Assembly (NCBI GenBank): GCA_003222835.1
Contig: QHXE01000608.1
Location: 1-8,098, forward strand
DNA: 8,098 nt
Origin: Acidobacteriota bacterium
GTDB lineage: Bacteria; Acidobacteriota; Blastocatellia; Pyrinomonadales; Pyrinomonadaceae
Direction of reading: 5' to 3'
Shown here: positions 5,416 to 8,098 of the stretch, piece after piece
Layout: each line of letters begins with the position of its first letter
Numbering within the stretch: the first letter of the stretch is position 1
Made by a program: the position numbers and the translations under genes
Notes under the pieces: model-generated
What the model was told of the DNA's origin: nothing
The model's database searches: none
The model's input: only the letters and a program-made list of their open reading frames with translations

Positions 5416-6120
5416 CTAATTTGAACCGAAGTATTTGAAGCCTATACGCAAATGATGGAGGGACGACGCGGGAAGAGTTGAGACCACAATCCAAGTCATT
5501 AGCGAGTGTGAGATGGCAAGGGCAAGGATGTTCGGCGCACGTTGGTAGACAGCCGCCCAAATCACTCCGCCGACGAAGGTCGCCACGGTGAGCCAGGGAT
5601 TTGGCAAGTGAAGTCCGGCAAAAATTGCCGCGACCACCAGCACGCTGAGCCAGCCCTTTCCCCAAATAATCTGCGCCCGCCGGTTCACCACACTCTGCAA
5701 CATATACTGCTGAACAAATCCCCAAGCAAAACCGAGAATTAGCTGCACAGCCAACGGCCGGCTAATGTGCCATCGCAAGAAATCGACGCGCGCGCCGGTC
5801 AGCCAGGCGATTGCCAGGCATATAATCGCCGTCACAATCATTGGCAACGTCAAGAGCCCTATGGCTCGAAGAAAGTTGTCAAAACGAAGGCCAAGGTCGC
5901 GAGCTGTTTCGCCTCGCAAACGATGCGAACTGATTGAAAGCACGAACGCTAATGATATCGGAACAGCCACGAAGATCCTCGTCCAATCCACCGCTACCGA
6001 AGCGATCCATTCAGCGATGAAAATCGACGAGACGACCGACGTAATTTCCCATCCTGCCAGAGCGCGATCGCCAATCACGTTACCGACGGACTCGCCATTC
6101 TCTGGCCTAGAATATTCCAT
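5416..6120 (-). CDS. CPBP/Abi-family membrane protein with Gln-Gln in place of the catalytic Glu-Glu
   Basis: This 234-residue protein is hydrophobic with about six to eight membrane segments. It resembles CPBP (CaaX protease and bacteriocin-processing) intramembrane proteases. Motif 2 is FAGLH at 167-171 (FxxxH), and motif 3 has H205 in AISHSLM. Motif 1, normally EExxxR, reads QQYMLQ at 137-142, so both glutamates and the arginine are glutamines. Both Gln codons are CAG, one base from GAG, so two independent changes are needed; one sequencing error cannot explain it. Known active members need the Glu pair, so this protein is probably not a conventional protease. The ATG at 6120 starts 8 bases after the upstream stop. 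A longer in-frame opening to 6318 overlaps the neighbour and looks non-coding. It is probably co-transcribed with that neighbour, and the nearby polysaccharide export gene hints at a cell-envelope role. Confidence 0.82.
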   Translation of the reverse strand: MEYSRPENGESVGNVIGDRALAGWEITSVVSSIFIAEWIASVAVDWTRIFVAVPISLAFVLSISSHRLRGETARDLGLRFDNFLRAIGLLTLPMIVTAIICLAIAWLTGARVDFLRWHISRPLAVQLILGFAWGFVQQYMLQSVVNRRAQIIWGKGWLSVLVVAAIFAGLHLPNPWLTVATFVGGVIWAAVYQRAPNILALAISHSLMTWIVVSTLPASSLHHLRIGFKYFGSN

Positions 6121-6128
6121 TGAACTCA

Positions 6129-6611
6129 CTAACGAGCGCCGCCTTTCTGTGGAGGATGGCCGAGTCTCGTTTGCTTCGGTTCGATGCGAAATCGAAAAGG
6201 CTTCCCAATCAATTGGAGAGTGCGCCGGGTTCCGCCAGCGTTTGGAAGGAGAGCATAGACTCGCGCTTCGTGCTCGCCTGCCGGGAGCGCCGGCGTTTCG
6301 AAGACAAAACCGTGCCAATCGTCCTCTGCGCGTTTCGCCTTGTGCACGTCAGGGCGAAACTCTGCGGCATTTTTGTCGGCGACGAATTCATTGTCGATGA
6401 AGAGTTGCACTTCGACGCGTGTCCATGGCCGTGCTTCATCGACTGCCCAGCCGTTTATCGTTTCTCCGTTGGCTTCGTCGAGCACACCGCGCAAATCCGG
6501 ATTGCTGTTAGCAAGGTAGAATCCGACTGCAACGAGGGTGACCAGCAGGGCCTCGGCAATCGACTTGGATATTAATAGATGGATAAGCTTCGATCGCGGT
6601 CGACTATTCAT
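6129..6611 (-). CDS. Membrane-anchored protein with one predicted beta-sandwich domain
   Basis: This 160-residue protein was not matched to a named family. Residues 1-16 are basic, and about 17-35 form a single hydrophobic helix, so it is probably anchored with the rest outside the cytoplasm. Residues 40-145 alternate like beta-strands and carry a pattern starting GVLDEANGETINGWAVD, then VEVQLFIDNEFVA, RPDV, a tryptophan-His-Gly-Phe segment and LPAGEHEARVYAL. The pattern of GWA, RPDV, HGF and GxH recalls extracellular beta-sandwich modules in envelope proteins of several phyla; this is from memory. The tail is basic and probably disordered. ATG 6611 is preferred to a preceding TTG. No ribosome-binding site is visible, and a possible -10 (TACACT) ends 12 bases upstream, so the transcript may have almost no leader. 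The next gene follows after 8 bases. Confidence 0.75.
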   Translation of the reverse strand: MNSRPRSKLIHLLISKSIAEALLVTLVAVGFYLANSNPDLRGVLDEANGETINGWAVDEARPWTRVEVQLFIDNEFVADKNAAEFRPDVHKAKRAEDDWHGFVFETPALPAGEHEARVYALLPNAGGTRRTLQLIGKPFRFRIEPKQTRLGHPPQKGGAR

Positions 6612-6623
6612 CAACGGTTGGGA

Positions 6624-6651
6624 AGTGTACTCACTGAAAACGATCTGTCAA
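6624..6651 (-). promoter_or_regulatory. Possible promoter of the beta-domain/CPBP gene pair
   Basis: On the minus strand a perfect -35 TTGACA (6651-6646) is followed after 16 bases by TACACT (6629-6624), which matches the -10 consensus at 4 of 6 positions. It lies just after the terminator of the export gene and before ATG 6611. That is where a promoter is needed if the terminator is efficient. The start site would fall only a few bases before the ATG. Confidence 0.45.
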
Positions 6652-6663
6652 CATAAGAATAAG

Positions 6664-6690
6664 AAAGGGCGGCCCGTATCGCCGCCCTCT
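6664..6690 (-). terminator. Rho-independent terminator of the polysaccharide export gene
   Basis: On the minus strand AGGGCGGC (6688-6681) pairs perfectly with GCCGCCCT (6673-6666) around a 7-base loop. One A-T and one G-U pair can extend it. It is followed by the T-rich TTTCTTATTCTTAT. It starts about 25 bases after the stop codon at 6716, as expected for an intrinsic terminator. Confidence 0.85.
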
Positions 6691-6715
6691 GATGTCGATT
6701 TAGATGTAGGTCTTA

Positions 6716-7924
6716 TCACATCCGTTGGAATACATCGATGCGATCACCGGCTTGCAAAAGCGGATCTTGCGACTTTCCTTCCTCGATTGAGCGAAGGCTG
6801 TACTCGCTCGCAGTCAGGAAACCCTCAAGGTTGCGGCGCGAGACCCTTACGCTTGTTTTGCCGGAGCGCGAAATGCCGCCGGCAGACATTACTGCTTGAG
6901 TTAAAGTCATGCCGTCTCGAAACTCCTTCTCACCCGGAGAAGTGACGTCGCCGCCGAGGTAGATAAAATGCTTCGCTATAACCGCACTACCCGAAACGCG
7001 AACCGTATCCCCCGGCAAAACGAGCATCGAGAGGCCTTGGCTGTTGCTCAGCGACACCTTCTGTTCTTTGTCGCCGTGAACGACGGTAGCGATTACCGCT
7101 TCCGGCCGCGGCAACGCTTCTGCCAATACTGCATACAATGGCACAGCTTCGCGCCTCAGAAGTTTTCTTCCGGGATTATCAACGAGACCCGTAATCACAA
7201 CAGCGTGGCTCGCGAAGTCGCGGACGCTTACGCTCACACGAGCTGACTGAATAACTTTGATTTCACCGCTTAACCTTCTGGCAATCTCGTCCGTCGTCAA
7301 GCCTGTTACAGTGATCGGTGCGTTAAGCAGCGGATATTCGAGACCGCCGTTTTTCAAAACCGTGAAGAGCGTCGACTCGCGCGTTGGTTGATTCGAAAGT
7401 CGGATGTCCAGCACGTCTCCGATCCCTACGCGATAGAGACTCGTCGGAGGTAGCGCGCGAGAAGACGATGGTAGTCGAGCATCGGCATTGCTACGAGGCG
7501 GCGGCAAACTCGGCTGCGATTCGGCAACCATCGCTGTTTTCTGAATCAATCGCTTCGCGACGGTAATATCCTGCACGCCATTTGTCGGCATGCTGTCGGC
7601 GGAAACTTGTGACGCAGGGGGCCGCTCAATCGTGGACGGCCGAATCTCGACCGACGCGTTTCCCCACCTCGGCCTCTCTTGATTACTCGATTGGGGCGGA
7701 CTATCGGAGGTTGGACCTGGCTTAGAATCCGACTCGGCCGATGTTCTGTCGCCTTCGACGTGATTGGATCTTGGTGCGTTTACGGTGCGATTTCGAATAG
7801 ATGTGGGGTCCCCGGTTGACGACGATTCCCTATCTGCGGATCTTCGTTCTCGGATCTGCCCCTGCGCAGCAACGAGATGGGGGACCATCAACAGGAGGAC
7901 AATTATAAACGGGATTCTTTTCAT
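6716..7924 (-). CDS. Polysaccharide export protein (Poly_export plus SLBB domains, Wza-like)
   Basis: This 402-residue exported protein belongs to the outer-membrane polysaccharide exporter family that moves capsule or exopolysaccharide across the periplasm and outer membrane. Residues 1-20 form a signal peptide: KR, a hydrophobic core IPFIIVLLLMVPHLV, then AAQG. Cleavage is probably after AA at 20; there is no lipobox Cys, unlike E. coli Wza. Residues 21-160 are a Ser/Pro/Arg-rich linker of low complexity. The Poly_export domain is at about 161-240, opening with YRVGIGDVLDI. Two SLBB-type modules follow, at about 240-312 (VVITGLVDNPGRKLL) and 317-402 (IYLGGDVTSPGEKEF ... LLQAGDRIDVF). No C-terminal membrane helix of the Wza barrel type is visible. 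ATG 7924 is chosen because it begins the signal peptide and has GGAGAG (7942-7937) 12 bases upstream; an in-frame GTG at 7972 would add 16 polar residues. Chain-length and polymerase partners are not in the window. Confidence 0.92.
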   Translation of the reverse strand: MKRIPFIIVLLLMVPHLVAAQGQIRERRSADRESSSTGDPTSIRNRTVNAPRSNHVEGDRTSAESDSKPGPTSDSPPQSSNQERPRWGNASVEIRPSTIERPPASQVSADSMPTNGVQDITVAKRLIQKTAMVAESQPSLPPPRSNADARLPSSSRALPPTSLYRVGIGDVLDIRLSNQPTRESTLFTVLKNGGLEYPLLNAPITVTGLTTDEIARRLSGEIKVIQSARVSVSVRDFASHAVVITGLVDNPGRKLLRREAVPLYAVLAEALPRPEAVIATVVHGDKEQKVSLSNSQGLSMLVLPGDTVRVSGSAVIAKHFIYLGGDVTSPGEKEFRDGMTLTQAVMSAGGISRSGKTSVRVSRRNLEGFLTASEYSLRSIEEGKSQDPLLQAGDRIDVFQRM

Positions 7925-8098
7925 TGCGACACTCAACTCTCCATGACGAATCTCGATTCGTTTACCCGGCACAGGCTAGCGAATCACAAACGTGTTGCCC
8001 GCTTGAATTACGGTCCGGGTGATTGTCATAAACAACGAAAGGTGGCCAGTTTCAGGAAAAACCAGTGTGTTTTGGGGTTATTTGGCGAGATCCAGACC
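7925..8098. other. Upstream region of the polysaccharide export gene; no gene recognised
   Basis: This 174-base stretch holds the leader of the export gene. A perfect 6-bp dyad, CGAATC-TC-GATTCG, lies at 7947-7960, directly upstream of the GGAGAG ribosome-binding site. A minus-strand frame of 33 codons (8077-7976) is open between two stops, but it contains only a late ATG and no ribosome-binding site, so it is not called. A further gene could end at the window edge in one of the minus frames, but there is too little sequence to judge. No sound sigma-70 promoter was identified. Confidence 0.4.

Noticed and set aside
6121..6318. N-terminal extension of the CPBP-family protein to 6318
   Set aside because: The extra 66 residues are polar and Arg/Ser-rich, and overlap the upstream gene almost entirely. 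The first hydrophobic segments begin after the ATG at 6120.
5765..6400. 211-codon plus-strand open frame opposite the CPBP-family and beta-domain genes
   Set aside because: It is antisense to two better-supported genes, has basic low-complexity content and shows no domain.
7986..8000. Sigma-54-like site GGGCA-N8-TTTGT upstream of the export gene (minus strand)
   Set aside because: The -12 element ends GT instead of the nearly invariant GC, and the -24 element lacks the leading T. Tempting because a sigma-54 activator is in the window, but the match is too weak.
7976..8077. 33-codon minus-strand frame at the right edge
   Set aside because: It is bounded by stops on both sides, its only ATG is late, and there is no ribosome-binding site. 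It could be chance.

Overview
The window looks like chromosome of a moderately GC-rich Gram-negative bacterium. An outer-membrane polysaccharide export protein and an A-type RNase P RNA support this. The mix of a stand-alone alkaline-phosphatase-superfamily metalloenzyme, a spinster-like MFS permease, short palindromic repeats and a sigma-54 activator would fit Acidobacteriota (Blastocatellia-like), but that placement is inference from general resemblance, with no marker gene compared.

Left part, plus strand (80-3951): an NtrC-type sigma-54 activator with a degenerate receiver domain comes first. A roughly 196-bp inverted-repeat element follows, and its right end contains the start codon of the next gene. 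Then come a metalloenzyme of the phosphoglycerate mutase/phosphopentomutase/alkaline phosphatase superfamily and an MFS permease. The last two overlap at TGATG and are almost certainly co-translated.

Right part, minus strand (read from 7924 down to 3968): a periplasmic or outer-membrane polysaccharide export protein (Poly_export plus SLBB domains) ends at a clear intrinsic terminator (6664-6690). Below it is a two-gene unit: a membrane-anchored beta-rich protein, then an integral membrane protein of the CPBP/Abi family whose catalytic Glu-Glu motif is Gln-Gln. Next is rnpB (about 590 nt) with its own -10 box, then a small ribbon-helix-helix protein and a PP0621-type membrane zinc-finger protein. 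The plus and minus blocks converge at 3951/3968.

The most unusual object is rnpB. Its conserved core and terminal P1 helix are intact. However, the regions corresponding to P3, P9, P12, P16/P17 and P19 each carry copies of one self-complementary AT-rich motif (core CTCAGATTTGAG), and the P13 loop carries an extra GCAA-capped hairpin. The RNA is therefore about 200 nt longer than the usual 350-400 nt. It looks like a housekeeping ribozyme colonised at its helix tips by a small palindromic repeat.
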